DNA of 64,000 nucleotides from Tsuneonella aeria (GCF_009827495.1 NZ_WTZA01000001.1:806001-870000), one strand, 5' to 3'. Positions 8,758-17,451 are shown, counted from the stretch's first letter. Translations and numbers: made by a program. The notes: generated by a model from the letters alone, not told the origin.

Positions 8758-9539
8758 GCCGCTTTCCTCGCAGGCGGATTGTCCTTGATCACCGACGCGC
8801 GGATGCCGTGTGGGTCGAGGCTTTCGATCACCGCCAGCTGCTCATCGGTGGGCGCAGGGGTCACGCTCTCGACCGCGTCGATCAGATCGAAACCGGTGGC
8901 CTCCGTCACGTCGGCGAACGTGACGCCCGGATGCAGGGAAATCACGCGGATCGCGTTGCCAGGCCCGCGGAAATCCATCACGCACAGGTTTGTCACGATC
9001 AGTCGCAGATCGACGCCGGAATAGTTGCCCCCCGCGACGCGCCGGGCCGGATTGTATCCCACGCCCGAAACCATATCGACCTCGTCCGGGACGAACACCC
9101 GGGGGCTGTGCGCGGGGAAGAAGAACGAATTGGGGTGGTAGATCGTGTTCCCAGGGAAGCCCCGCACGCCCAGCATCTGCGTCTTCGGCTGTTCGTGCGT
9201 GCCGCCGAGGCGCGACAGGTTGATCTGGCCGAACCGGTCGATCTGCGTGGGGGTGACCATGGCATGCCGCCGCCCGGTCCACACCGCCGCGTCGAAGAAT
9301 CGGCTGAAGGGCAGATGTCCGGCGAACCGGGGCTTGTAATCGCCGCGGGGGCCCAGCGGTACCGGCTGCTCGACAAGGTAAGCCTCCCCGTCGGTCATCA
9401 GCAGTTCGGGCGTGTGCGTCAGCTTGGCGAGACCCGCCGCCAGCCGGGGTACCGGGCCCACGCCGGTCGCGACGACCTCGCCATTGCCGCGGAACGCCTC
9501 GGAACAGGCGACGATGCACAGTTCGGCCAGTGTGGCCAT
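8754..9539 (-). CDS. ipdB: IpdB-like CoA-transferase family subunit
   Basis: 261 aa, beta-subunit type of class I CoA-transferases (VVATGVGPVPRLAAGLAK, TDGEAYLVEQP, FFFPAHSPRVFVPDEVD). In Mycobacterium IpdA/IpdB form a heteromeric CoA-transferase-fold hydrolase that opens ring C of the CoA-bound intermediate (COCHEA-CoA). The alpha-type partner lies directly upstream with a 36-nt gap. Ordinary 3-oxoacid CoA-transferase is the alternative, but adjacency to ipdC, echA20-like, hsaC and fadA6 genes favours IpdB. A GGAGGTATTT-type ribosome binding site precedes the ATG at 9539. Confidence 0.9.
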   Translation of the reverse strand: MATLAELCIVACSEAFRGNGEVVATGVGPVPRLAAGLAKLTHTPELLMTDGEAYLVEQPVPLGPRGDYKPRFAGHLPFSRFFDAAVWTGRRHAMVTPTQIDRFGQINLSRLGGTHEQPKTQMLGVRGFPGNTIYHPNSFFFPAHSPRVFVPDEVDMVSGVGYNPARRVAGGNYSGVDLRLIVTNLCVMDFRGPGNAIRVISLHPGVTFADVTEATGFDLIDAVESVTPAPTDEQLAVIESLDPHGIRASVIKDNPPARKAA

Positions 9540-9575
9540 GTCAAATACCTCCCTTGTGTGGGAAAGCGCCCATCA

Positions 9576-10463
9576 TCAGAAAACCGGCAGCGGCAGCTTG
9601 GTGACGGCATCCGTGCCGCCAAATCCGGCGATGTATTCATCCTCGCTTGCGCCGACGAAACGATCGGCCACCGCGCTCCAGTCTCCCGGATCCTTGGCCG
9701 CGTCGGCGTAAGCCTTGAACGCCTTCATGTCCCAGCCATAGGCCGGCGGCAGCGAGCTCGGATGCGCGCCGCCGCGGATTTCCGCGACGCCGGAAATGTA
9801 CGACCGTTCGACGATGTTGGCCTGGGCGTCCTGGGGATAGGCGTCTTCCATCGCCTCGACGAGCTCTTCACAGCTCACGAACGTCCGTGCCGCCGCGCGC
9901 GCGAACCACTCGTCATAATACGTGTCCGGGCCCAGCGCCTGGATGTTGCCGCGCCGGTCCGCGCGATTGACGTGGATCAGCGCCGCGTCGAGCGCCAGCG
10001 CCGGCATCGCGATCAGCGTCTCTTCGTCCGCATAGGGCGACTGCACCGTCTTGAGGCCGCCCAGCTCCGCCAGGTCGGTGCCGAGGCCGACGCGCGTCGG
10101 CAGGAACGGCAACCCGAACGCCGCCGCCTTCAGGCCCCACTGCAACATGCCTTCGTCGAGTTCGAGGACGTCGATCGCACCGGCTTCCCGCGCCTTGCGG
10201 AACCACGGCTCCAGCGGGATTGCGTCGAGCGAGACGAACGCGAACACCAGTTTGCGGACCTTGCCGGCGGCGCACAGCATCCCGACATCCGCGCCGCCGT
10301 AGGCGACCACGGTCAGGTCCTTGAGATCGGAACGGAGGATTTCGCGAACCAGCGCCATCGGCTTGCGCCGCGGGCCCCAGCCGCCAATCCCCAGCGTCAT
10401 GCCGTCGGACAGTTGCCCGACGATTTCCGCCGGGCTCATTCGTTTGTCGAGCGGTCTGCTCAT
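9576..10463 (-). CDS. ipdA: IpdA-like CoA-transferase family subunit
   Basis: 295 aa; start ATG 10463 (MSRPLDKRMSPAE), overlapping the hsaC stop (ATGA). Alpha-subunit CoA-transferase features are GMTLGIGGWGPRRKPMALVREI with the glycine-rich loop, TVVAYGGADVGMLCAAGKV, and LIHVNRADRRGNIQ. Partner of the downstream IpdB; together a ring C hydrolase in the mycobacterial pathway. The key IpdA glutamate could not be assigned without an alignment. Confidence 0.9.
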   Translation of the reverse strand: MSRPLDKRMSPAEIVGQLSDGMTLGIGGWGPRRKPMALVREILRSDLKDLTVVAYGGADVGMLCAAGKVRKLVFAFVSLDAIPLEPWFRKAREAGAIDVLELDEGMLQWGLKAAAFGLPFLPTRVGLGTDLAELGGLKTVQSPYADEETLIAMPALALDAALIHVNRADRRGNIQALGPDTYYDEWFARAAARTFVSCEELVEAMEDAYPQDAQANIVERSYISGVAEIRGGAHPSSLPPAYGWDMKAFKAYADAAKDPGDWSAVADRFVGASEDEYIAGFGGTDAVTKLPLPVF

Positions 10464-11377
10464 GCCGCGGACTCCGCCTCCTTCATCGCCCGTTGCCAGG
10501 CCCATTCGTGCCCCCAGGCACTGATACCCTTGTGCCGGGTCACTTCCCACGCCCCGGGATCGATCACGAGGCTGTCGCAACCGATCTCGAGATCGAAGCC
10601 ACCCGGGGTCTGGACGTAGAACCCGGTTGTCTCGTCGTTGAGATGGCGGCCCAGGGTCGCGCTCTCGACATAACCGTGCGCCTTCATCCGGTCATGGGCC
10701 CTGCCTACTTCCGTGAGGTCGGGATATTCCAGCATCAGGTGCACGCAGCCCGAAGGTGGCACCGGACCTTCCCCCAGCGCAATGCTGTGATGGCGCCCAT
10801 TGTCCGCGTGCATGAACGCAAAGTGCATCGGGGGCGCATCCGGGCCCATGAGGTGGAACGCGGGCAGGTCCGTGTCGTGAAAGCCGATCACGTCACGATA
10901 GAAGGCGTGGCATTCGTCGAAGTTGGGCGCCGAGAAGACCGCGTGACCCATCCCCATGTCCCCGGTGACGAAACCCGGCACCCCGACGGGCGAGACGAAC
11001 GCCACGTCATCGCGCGTGTCGCCCGTGAAGAACTCGAGACCGTTCCCTGCGGGATCGGAGGTGCGGATGAACCGCGCGATCCCGCGCCCGCGCGCCTCTT
11101 CGGAGTCGCCATGCTGAACGGGGCGTCCCGCCGCGGCGATGGCATCGACAAGGCGGTCGAATTCCGCATCGCTCACTTCGTACGCCGCGGCGATCAGACG
11201 CTCTTCCGCGCCGCGTTCGATGCGAAAGCGGAACGGCCGGTCGTCGATGCGGTACAGCGCCGCGCCGTCGGCGGCGTCCGGCGCACGCATGACCCCGGCA
11301 ACCTGCGTCAGGAAATGATCCCACCGCTCCGGCTGAGCCGTAGCAATCACCACGTATCCGAGCGATTTCACACCCAT
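10460..11377 (-). CDS. hsaC: HsaC-like extradiol dioxygenase (type I)
   Basis: 305 aa two-domain glyoxalase/extradiol dioxygenase; start ATG 11377 (MGVKSLGYVV), overlapping the SDR stop. Fe(II) ligands are predicted at His145 (MGMGHAVF), His213 (CVHLMLEYP) and Glu264 (FDLEIGCD), with catalytic His197 and Tyr254. This spacing matches HsaC/BphC enzymes. HsaC (TesB in Comamonas) cleaves the catecholic A ring of 3,4-DHSA meta to the hydroxyls. HsaA, HsaD and HsaE homologues are encoded divergently 1 kb away, which makes the steroid role much more likely than biphenyl. Confidence 0.92.
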   Translation of the reverse strand: MGVKSLGYVVIATAQPERWDHFLTQVAGVMRAPDAADGAALYRIDDRPFRFRIERGAEERLIAAAYEVSDAEFDRLVDAIAAAGRPVQHGDSEEARGRGIARFIRTSDPAGNGLEFFTGDTRDDVAFVSPVGVPGFVTGDMGMGHAVFSAPNFDECHAFYRDVIGFHDTDLPAFHLMGPDAPPMHFAFMHADNGRHHSIALGEGPVPPSGCVHLMLEYPDLTEVGRAHDRMKAHGYVESATLGRHLNDETTGFYVQTPGGFDLEIGCDSLVIDPGAWEVTRHKGISAWGHEWAWQRAMKEAESAA

Positions 11378-12153
11378 CAGCCCTCTGCCCCTTTGACCAG
11401 ATCGAGAAAATACGGCCGCTCTCCCCCGCCATCGACCTGGAGGCGGGCGCCGCTGACATAGGCGGCAAGCGGCGAACACAGATAAAGGACGGCGTCGGCG
11501 ATATCCTGGCCCCGCCCCATCCGCCCGAGCGGAATCGATTGCCCAACCGCGGCCTGGGCTTCGGCCGAACCGTATGTCGCCTCGGCGGTTTCCGTCTGCA
11601 TCAGGCCGACGATCAGCGCGTTCACCCTGATCCCCGCGCGGCCCCACTCCTGCGCCAGGCTCTGCGTGAGGTTGAGCAACCCGGCTTTCGCGGCGCCGTA
11701 CACAGCGGTGCCAGGTGCCGGGCGGGCGCCCGCGACGCTGGCGATGTTGACGATACTGCCGCCGCCCCGCCCGGCCATGTGCCGGTGCGCGGCTTGCGCC
11801 ATGTAGAGGGGGCCGAGCAGGTTGAGCCTGACGATCGCTTCGGCAAAACGCGGCGAGGCGGTCGCCGCATCGCTTTCGGGTGAGCCGCCGGCGTTGTTCA
11901 CCAGTATGTCGAGCCCGCCGTGCCGTGCGGCGACCTTGTCGACGAACGCTGCGGCGGCTTCCGGATCGCGCACGTCAACCGCTTCGAACCGCACACCGTC
12001 CGGCAGGTCGTCAGGCTGGGCGCGGCCGCACACGGTCACATCGCACCCCGCCTGCACCAGCGCCACCGCGATCGCGCGCCCGATCCCGCGCGTCCCGCCG
12101 GTGACGATCGCGGTTTGCCCCGTCAGGTCGATACGAGCGGATGGAGGGGACAC
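11377..12153 (-). CDS. SDR family oxidoreductase, first gene of the minus-strand operon
   Basis: 258 aa with GTG 12153 as start, preceded by AAGGAG about 10 nt upstream; an open frame continues to 12207 and an in-frame TTG at 12159 is the alternative. Classical SDR: TGGTRGIGRAIAVAL, NNAGG, NIASVAG with the Ser, YGAAKAG with Tyr/Lys, and a C-terminal VSGARLQVDGGG. First gene of the leftward operon, 1-nt coupled to hsaC. Likely a hydroxysteroid or hydroxyacyl-CoA dehydrogenase; the position of the hydroxyl is unknown. Confidence 0.83.
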   Translation of the reverse strand: MSPPSARIDLTGQTAIVTGGTRGIGRAIAVALVQAGCDVTVCGRAQPDDLPDGVRFEAVDVRDPEAAAAFVDKVAARHGGLDILVNNAGGSPESDAATASPRFAEAIVRLNLLGPLYMAQAAHRHMAGRGGGSIVNIASVAGARPAPGTAVYGAAKAGLLNLTQSLAQEWGRAGIRVNALIVGLMQTETAEATYGSAEAQAAVGQSIPLGRMGRGQDIADAVLYLCSPLAAYVSGARLQVDGGGERPYFLDLVKGAEG

Positions 12154-12294
12154 GCGCAACAGGCTCCTTGAACGGAATCGCCGACCTCGGGCGGATTGCA
12201 TTTGCATTATCGGAAGCGAAAACGCTTTTCAATTGACGATTTGCGTATCCCATGGCATTTTTTATTACGAGTTTCCCGCATGAGGCGAATCAAA
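12154..12294. promoter_or_regulatory. divergent promoter region of the two steroid operons
   Basis: 141-bp AT-richer region between the leftward and rightward operons. It contains a perfect AAGCG-AAAA-CGCTT inverted repeat (12214-12227), a TTGACG hexamer (12233-12238) that could serve as a rightward -35, and GATTTGCGTA (12238-12247). An 18-nt spacer separates the last from TACGAGTTTC (12266-12275). The rightward start codon at 12295 has GAGG at about 12282. Promoter hexamers are suggestions by eye. Confidence 0.6.
12238..12275. promoter_or_regulatory. candidate operator GATTTGCGTA-N18-TACGAGTTTC
   Basis: The left arm is identical to the left arm of the perfect inverted repeat at 21206-21243, and the 18-nt spacer is the same. 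The right arm keeps only TACG....TC (6 of 10). Both copies sit in divergent promoter regions of steroid genes, suggesting a common transcription factor. It does not resemble the mycobacterial KstR or KstR2 motifs as I remember them. Confidence 0.45.
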
Positions 12295-13518
12295 ATGGGC
12301 GAGCGCATTTCCGTAGCCAAGGCAGAGACCATCGGGCGCGAGGGCGCCGTGCCATCAGCTGACGATCTGATCGCGCGTGCGAAGGCGATGATCCCGGTGC
12401 TGAAGCAACGCGCCCGCCGCTGCACGATCGAAGGCAACGTGCCGGCCGAGACCATCGCGGAAATGCAGGAGGCGGGCTTCTTCCGCGTGCTCCAGCCCAG
12501 GCGCTGGGGCGGCTACGAGATGCATCCCAACGTCTTCTTCGAAATCCAGAAGGCCCTGGCCGAAGGGTGCATGTCGACCGGCTGGGTCTATGGCGTCATC
12601 GGCTGCCATCCGTTCGAGCTCGCCCTGTTCGACGACCGCGCGCAGGCGGAAGTGTGGGGCGACGATCCGGCAATGCTGGTGTCATCGACCTACCAGCCCG
12701 TCGGCAAGGTCGAAGTGGTCGAGGGCGGCTTCCGCCTGTCGGGCCGCTGGGGCTTCTCATCAGGATCGAAGCATTGCGGCTGGATTCTGCTGGGCTCGCT
12801 GATCTTCGGCGAAAGCGGCCCGCCGGAGATGCGCACGTTCCTGCTGCCGCGCAGCGATTACGAGATCATCGACGGAACCTGGGACGTGTTCGGACTTCAG
12901 GGCACGGGCAGCCTGGACATCGTCGTCGACAATGCCTTCATCCCCGAATATCGCACCCACAAGGCGAGCGACGGGTTCGCCTGCACCAATCCGGGCCAGG
13001 ATGTGAACACGGGCCCGCTCTATTCCCTCCCCTGGGCCCAGGTCTTCATCCGGTCGGTATCGACCGCAGCGTTCGGCGGCGCGCGCGCCGCGGTGAACGC
13101 GGCGGTGCAGATCATGCTCGACCGGGTTTCGTCCAACACCGGCAAGGCGTCGAAGGCCGACCCCTTGCTCCACGCGGCGATTGCCCGCGCGCACGCGCAG
13201 ATCATCGAGATGGAGCGGACCCTGGCGGCGACGTTCGACGACCTGATGGAAACCGCCGGGCGGGGCGAGCCCATCCCGATGGAAAAGCGGGTGCTCTACG
13301 CATACAATTCGTCCAACGTGGTCAGGCGTCTCGCCGATCTGGTGGACGAAATGCTGCCCCTTCTCGGCGGGCGCGCGATCTATATGTCGAGCCCCATCGT
13401 CCAGCCCTGGCTCGACTTGTGCGCCGCGCGCGCCCACGTCGCCAACGATCCGGGCAACCGGACGAGTGACCTCGTAGGCAGCCTGACGGGCGAACCGCCC
13501 GCATTCACGTTCCTGTGA
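12295..13518 (+). CDS. hsaA: HsaA-like flavin-dependent monooxygenase (oxygenase component)
   Basis: 407 aa; ATG 12295 (MGERISVAKAE) chosen because GAGG lies 10 nt upstream. In-frame ATGs at 12280 and 12196 would lie in the promoter region. Acyl-CoA dehydrogenase-fold group D monooxygenase: EGNVPAETIAEMQEAGFFRVLQP, EIQKALAEGCMSTGWVYGV and LSGRWGFSSGSKH are family segments. HsaA hydroxylates 3-HSA at C4 with reduced flavin from HsaB; an hsaB candidate is at 21791. First gene of the rightward operon; GTGA contact with hsaD. Confidence 0.9.
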   Translation: MGERISVAKAETIGREGAVPSADDLIARAKAMIPVLKQRARRCTIEGNVPAETIAEMQEAGFFRVLQPRRWGGYEMHPNVFFEIQKALAEGCMSTGWVYGVIGCHPFELALFDDRAQAEVWGDDPAMLVSSTYQPVGKVEVVEGGFRLSGRWGFSSGSKHCGWILLGSLIFGESGPPEMRTFLLPRSDYEIIDGTWDVFGLQGTGSLDIVVDNAFIPEYRTHKASDGFACTNPGQDVNTGPLYSLPWAQVFIRSVSTAAFGGARAAVNAAVQIMLDRVSSNTGKASKADPLLHAAIARAHAQIIEMERTLAATFDDLMETAGRGEPIPMEKRVLYAYNSSNVVRRLADLVDEMLPLLGGRAIYMSSPIVQPWLDLCAARAHVANDPGNRTSDLVGSLTGEPPAFTFL

Positions 13519-13529
13519 CCGGAGAGACC

Positions 13530-14354
13530 ATGGCCGAACTCCGCGAAGCGACCTACACGGTCGCCGGCGATTACCAGATTCACCTGAAGGAAGCCGGCAG
13601 CGGCCCCGCGGTGGTGTTCATCCACGGAAGCGGGCCCGGCGCGTCGGGCGCTTCCAATTTCCGCCAGAACATCGACGCGTTCGTATCGGCCGGATACCGG
13701 GTTATCCTGCCGGACATGATCGGCTACGGCGCGTCGTCGAAACCCGAAGGCGTTGACTACCCGCTCCAGCTGTTCACCGACACGCTGTACGATGCCCTGC
13801 GCCAGCACGGCGTGGAGAGCGCGCACCTCATCGGCAATTCGCTCGGCGGCGGGGTGGCCATCCAGATGACGCTCGATCATCCGGAATTCGCGCGCCGCCT
13901 GGTGCTGATGGCGCCGGGCGCGGTGGCGGAACAGGCGAGCTATTTCACCATGCCCGGCATCGCCAAGATGGTCTCTGGCTTCGGCGGGCCGGACTTCAAT
14001 CTCGAAGAGCAGCGCCGGCTGATCGCGAACCTCCTCCACCCCGATTACGCCGACAGGATCCCCGAAGAGCTGGTGGCCGAACGCTTCGCCGTCGCGCGCA
14101 CGCAGCCCAAGGACGTGCTGGCGCGCATGAAGACGCCCAACCTGGGGCTGCGCCTGCACGAGCTGGACAAGCCGATCTTCGTGATGTGGGGGCTGAACGA
14201 CGAATTCTGCCCGGAAAGCCACGCACGCCTGTTCCTCGACGCATGTCCCGACGTGCGCACGCTCACCTTTGCGCGCACCGGGCACTGGGTCCAGGTCGAA
14301 CGCGCGGCCGAGTTCAACGCCTACGCGATCGACTTCCTGAATGCAGACCGCTGA
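13530..14354 (+). CDS. hsaD: HsaD-like meta-cleavage product hydrolase
   Basis: 274 aa alpha/beta hydrolase. ATG 13530 is preceded by GGAG; a GTG at 13515 overlapping the hsaA stop is the alternative start. Catalytic triad Ser104 (GNSLGG), Asp224 (GLNDEF) and His252 (TGHWVQ); oxyanion loop HGSGPGASG at 32-40. By family it hydrolyses the C-C bond of the ring-cleaved steroid (4,9-DSHA) to give HIP (DOHNAA) and a hydroxydienoate. Order hsaA-hsaD-hsaE matches sequential reactions. Confidence 0.92.
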   Translation: MAELREATYTVAGDYQIHLKEAGSGPAVVFIHGSGPGASGASNFRQNIDAFVSAGYRVILPDMIGYGASSKPEGVDYPLQLFTDTLYDALRQHGVESAHLIGNSLGGGVAIQMTLDHPEFARRLVLMAPGAVAEQASYFTMPGIAKMVSGFGGPDFNLEEQRRLIANLLHPDYADRIPEELVAERFAVARTQPKDVLARMKTPNLGLRLHELDKPIFVMWGLNDEFCPESHARLFLDACPDVRTLTFARTGHWVQVERAAEFNAYAIDFLNADR

Positions 14355-15117
14355 ACGCTACGGCGCGGAACTCTACCATGCGCTCCGGGACGGGCGCACG
14401 GTGCCCCCGCTGATCGCGCGCGACCCTTCGCTCACGATCGACGATGCTTACGCGATCAGCCTCGACGCGCTGGCCCGCCGCCGCGCCGATGGCGAAAGGG
14501 TGATCGGCAAGAAGATCGGCGTCACCAGCAAGGCCGTGCAGGACATGCTCGGCGTGCACCAGCCGGACTTCGGCTTCCTGACCGACCGGATGCTGGCCAA
14601 GGGCGTGATCGACATCGCCGCGCACAACCTGATCCAGCCCCGTGCCGAAGCGGAGATCGCGTTCATCCTCAAGGCGCCGCTCAACGGACCGGGAGTGACC
14701 GCCGCGCAGGTGGTCGCTGCGACCGAGGCGATCGCCCCCTGCTTCGAGATCGTCGATAGCCGGATCGAAGGCTGGAAGATCGGCATCGTCGACACCGTGG
14801 CGGACAACGCGAGCTGCGGCGTGTTCGTGCTCGGCGAAGCGCGGGTCGACCCCCGCGATTTCGACCTGCCGGCGCTCAGGGTGACCGTCACGAAGAACGG
14901 CGCGCCGCTATCGGAAGGCTACGGTTCGGCGGTCCAGGGCGACCCCGCGCAGGCGGTCGCGTGGCTCGCCAACACGCTCGGGGAATACGGCGTCACGCTC
15001 GACGCGGGCGACGTCATCCTATCGGGCAGCCTCGTGCCGCTGGAAGACGCGCGCCCGGGCGATGTTTTCGAAATGACGCTCGAAGGCGTCGGCACTTGTG
15101 AGGCACGGTTCGAATAA
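14341..15117 (+). CDS. hsaE: HsaE-like 2-hydroxydienoate hydratase
   Basis: 258 aa, family length for 2-keto-4-pentenoate hydratases (MhpD/HsaE). Seen: RADGERVIGKKIGVTSKAVQ, RAEAEIAFIL (metal-binding Glu region) and LAPCFEIVDSRI-type segment IAPCFEIVDSRI. It hydrates 2-hydroxyhexa-2,4-dienoate released by HsaD. ATG 14341 overlaps the hsaD end by 14 nt and the stop TAA shares its last base with the next ATG. The aldolase and acetaldehyde dehydrogenase (hsaF/hsaG) that usually follow are not here and must be elsewhere. Confidence 0.92.
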   Translation: MQTAERYGAELYHALRDGRTVPPLIARDPSLTIDDAYAISLDALARRRADGERVIGKKIGVTSKAVQDMLGVHQPDFGFLTDRMLAKGVIDIAAHNLIQPRAEAEIAFILKAPLNGPGVTAAQVVAATEAIAPCFEIVDSRIEGWKIGIVDTVADNASCGVFVLGEARVDPRDFDLPALRVTVTKNGAPLSEGYGSAVQGDPAQAVAWLANTLGEYGVTLDAGDVILSGSLVPLEDARPGDVFEMTLEGVGTCEARFE

Positions 15118-16568
15118 TGACGGAAATCTCGCTGCATCGTCCGTTTCCGGCTCACGAAGTCGCCGCCTGGGACTACGAGACCGATGTGGCGGTGATCGGC
15201 TTTGGCGCGGCGGGTGCCTGCGCTGCGATCGAGGCCGCCGGTGCCGGGGCGCGGGTCATGCTGTTCGAACGCAATTCCGGCAGCGGCGGCGCGAGCGCGC
15301 TGTCGGGCGGCGAGATCTACATCGGCGGCGGCACGGACGCGCAGAAGGCCGCCGGGTTCGACGACACCACCGAAGCGCTGGCCGCTTACCTGAAGCTTGC
15401 CGGCGGCCCCTGTGCCGACGAGGCGAAGTGCGATCTCTACGCGGCCGAAGCGCTCGATCATTACGCCTGGCTCAAGGCGCAGGGCGTGCCCTATCGCGGC
15501 AACTACATGCCCGGCAAGGTGATCGAACCCACCGACGATTCCACGCTGATCTGGTCGGGCAGCGAAGCCGCCGCGCCGTTCTGCGATCTCGCCACGCCCG
15601 CCCCGCGCGGCCACGTGATCCAGCACATGGGCTGGGGCGGCGGCCGCCCGCTGGTCGATATCCTGGAAGCCGGCGCGCGGGAGCGCGGCGTCGAGATCGT
15701 GACCGATGCGCGCGCGGTTGCGCTCGTCCGCGATGGCGAACGTATCGTCGGCGCGGTGATGCGGATCGACAACCAGAACCGCTTCGTCCGCGCGGCGAAG
15801 GGCGTGGTGCTGGCCGCCGGCGGTTTCGTGATGAACGAAGGGATGCGCCGCAAGTATTGCCCCGATACCTTCCGCATTGCCGATCCCATCGGCGACAAGG
15901 ATGACGGGTCGGGCATCGAACTGGGCGTGAGCGCCGGCGGCGACGCGATCCACATGGACCAGTTCTTCACCACCTGCCCGTGGACCATGCCCGAACCGCA
16001 CGCGAAAGGCGTGTTCGTCAATATCGCCGGCCAGCGCTTCATCAACGAAGACTGCTATCACGGCCGGGTAAGCCGCACCGCGGTCGATCAACCGGGCGGC
16101 AAGGTCTATCTCCTGCTCGACAGCGCGCATTTCGAACAGCCGCCCGAATTTGCCCGCGTCTCGATCGCCGGGACGGGCGATACGTGGGAGGAAGTCGAGG
16201 CCGAACTGGAGATGCCGGCGGGCACCCTGGCGGCGACAATGGCGTTCTATAACGCGCACGCGCGCGAAGGCCGCGACCCGCTGTACGGCAAGCGCACGCC
16301 GATCCTCGTCCCGCTCGACCAGGGGCCGTTCGTGGCGCTGGAGCTCGATTTCCAGGCGAGCTATTTCAGCTTCTTCACGCTCGGCGGCTTGAAGACGTCC
16401 GTGGATGGCGAGGTGCTCGACCGGGGCGGCACGCCGGTCCCCGGGCTCTATGCCGCGGGTCGCTGCACGTCGGGCCTTCCCGCCTGGGGCCACGGCTATT
16501 CTTCGGGAATGAGCCTTGCCGATTGCACGTTCTTCGGCCGCAGGGCCGGACGGAAAGCGGCGGCGTGA
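15117..16568 (+). CDS. 3-ketosteroid dehydrogenase-like FAD flavoprotein
   Basis: 483 aa, FAD-binding_2 (fumarate reductase/KstD) family. It has the dinucleotide motif VIGFGAAGACAA (~23-34), GGASALSGGEI for flavin contact and a C-terminal FAD segment GLYAAGRCTSG. The C-terminal active-site stretch is HGYSSGMSLAD (Tyr461, Ser463). As I recall, delta1-KstD has a YPGPGGTIGPA-type stretch there, whereas delta4-(5alpha)-dehydrogenase has Tyr-x-Ser. The gene is therefore more likely a delta4(5alpha)- or related dehydrogenase than a delta1-KstD. Same operon as hsaADE. Confidence 0.82.
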   Translation: MTEISLHRPFPAHEVAAWDYETDVAVIGFGAAGACAAIEAAGAGARVMLFERNSGSGGASALSGGEIYIGGGTDAQKAAGFDDTTEALAAYLKLAGGPCADEAKCDLYAAEALDHYAWLKAQGVPYRGNYMPGKVIEPTDDSTLIWSGSEAAAPFCDLATPAPRGHVIQHMGWGGGRPLVDILEAGARERGVEIVTDARAVALVRDGERIVGAVMRIDNQNRFVRAAKGVVLAAGGFVMNEGMRRKYCPDTFRIADPIGDKDDGSGIELGVSAGGDAIHMDQFFTTCPWTMPEPHAKGVFVNIAGQRFINEDCYHGRVSRTAVDQPGGKVYLLLDSAHFEQPPEFARVSIAGTGDTWEEVEAELEMPAGTLAATMAFYNAHAREGRDPLYGKRTPILVPLDQGPFVALELDFQASYFSFFTLGGLKTSVDGEVLDRGGTPVPGLYAAGRCTSGLPAWGHGYSSGMSLADCTFFGRRAGRKAAA

Positions 16569-17083
16569 CGGCGGACGAGGCGCTCGACAGGGTCGCGCTG
16601 GCAGACCTCGTCATGCGCTATTGCCGCGGCGTCGACCGCCGCGACTTCGCCCTGGTGCGCTCGCTATACTGGGACGACGCCGTCGACCACCACGGCGCGA
16701 TGTTCGATGGCACCGCCGATGCGTTCGTCGCGTGGCTGCCCGATGCCATGGCGCCGTTCGAGCTCACCGTGCACCGCGTGACCAACAGTCTCTTCGCGAT
16801 CGATGGCGATCGTGCCGAAGGCGAACATTACGCGGTCGCCTACCACCGCACCCGCCCGCCCCAGCGCCGCGAGATCGTGATCGGCGGGCGCTATCTCGAC
16901 CGGTACGAGCGGCGCGCCGGGACGTGGAAATTCATCGAGCGGAGCCTGGTGTTCGATCACGGCGATGCCCGCCCCGTCGATGAAACCGCATTTGAGGAAC
17001 TTTCCGGGCAGGCGCCGGGCGGCACGGCCGATCGCAGCGACCCGTCGTGGACGCTCGGCTTGCTGGCAGGCCCCGGCGCATGA
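16565..17083 (+). CDS. SnoaL-like (NTF2-fold) protein
   Basis: 172 aa from a GTG at 16565 that overlaps the kstD-like stop (GTGA); an upstream ATG lies deep in that gene. SnoaL_4 pattern: Tyr19-x4-Asp24 (RYCRGVD), His70 (TVHRVTN) and Arg residues in RYERRAGTWKFIERS. Tyr/Asp/His in these places are the catalytic set of BaiE/scytalone-dehydratase type enzymes. A dehydratase acting on a hydroxysteroid is a reasonable but untested idea. Confidence 0.8.
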   Translation: MTADEALDRVALADLVMRYCRGVDRRDFALVRSLYWDDAVDHHGAMFDGTADAFVAWLPDAMAPFELTVHRVTNSLFAIDGDRAEGEHYAVAYHRTRPPQRREIVIGGRYLDRYERRAGTWKFIERSLVFDHGDARPVDETAFEELSGQAPGGTADRSDPSWTLGLLAGPGA

Positions 17084-17451
17084 GCGGGTTCAAGGTCATC
17101 GCCCTGCTGAAACGGCGCGCCGACATCACTCGCGATGCCTTCATCCGTTACTACGAAAATTACCACGCGCCCCTGATCCTGTCACAGTTTCCGTCAATCA
17201 CCGCCTACCGCCGCAACTTCGCGGACTTTACCGCAGCGTTCGAAAGCGATGCCGCCCCGTTCGACTTCGACGTGGTGACGGAGATCGAGTTCGGCGACCG
17301 CGCCGGATATGACGCGATGCTCGCTCGCCATGCCGACCCCGCGGTCGCCGCCATGATCGCCGCGGACGAAGATCAATTTCTCGATCGCGCGTTCACCCGC
17401 ATGTTCGTGGTGGAAACGCGCGCAAATGACCTAGAGGAGAATTCTCTTTGA
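17080..17451 (+). CDS. EthD-domain protein
   Basis: 123 aa; ATG 17080 overlaps the preceding stop (ATGA). It shows the EthD/dimeric ferredoxin-like barrel pattern: FKVIALLKRRADITRDAF followed by YYENYHAPL with the conserved His, and a C-terminal FVVETRA strand. EthD proteins accompany oxidative catabolic enzymes in several pathways, with poorly defined roles. Its place in the steroid operon suggests help with an aromatic or ketone intermediate. No catalytic claim is made. Confidence 0.78.
   Translation: MSGFKVIALLKRRADITRDAFIRYYENYHAPLILSQFPSITAYRRNFADFTAAFESDAAPFDFDVVTEIEFGDRAGYDAMLARHADPAVAAMIAADEDQFLDRAFTRMFVVETRANDLEENSL

Noticed and set aside
8808..10619. Plus-strand open frame of 603 codons
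   Set aside because: Lies antisense to ipdA/ipdB, which have clear family motifs; no recognisable protein pattern of its own.
12154..12294. KstR/KstR2 operator
   Set aside because: The palindromes present do not match the actinobacterial KstR or KstR2 motifs as I remember them.
14919..16493. Minus-strand open frame of 524 codons
   Set aside because: Shadow of the KstD-like gene, which has intact FAD motifs and overlapping neighbours in the operon.
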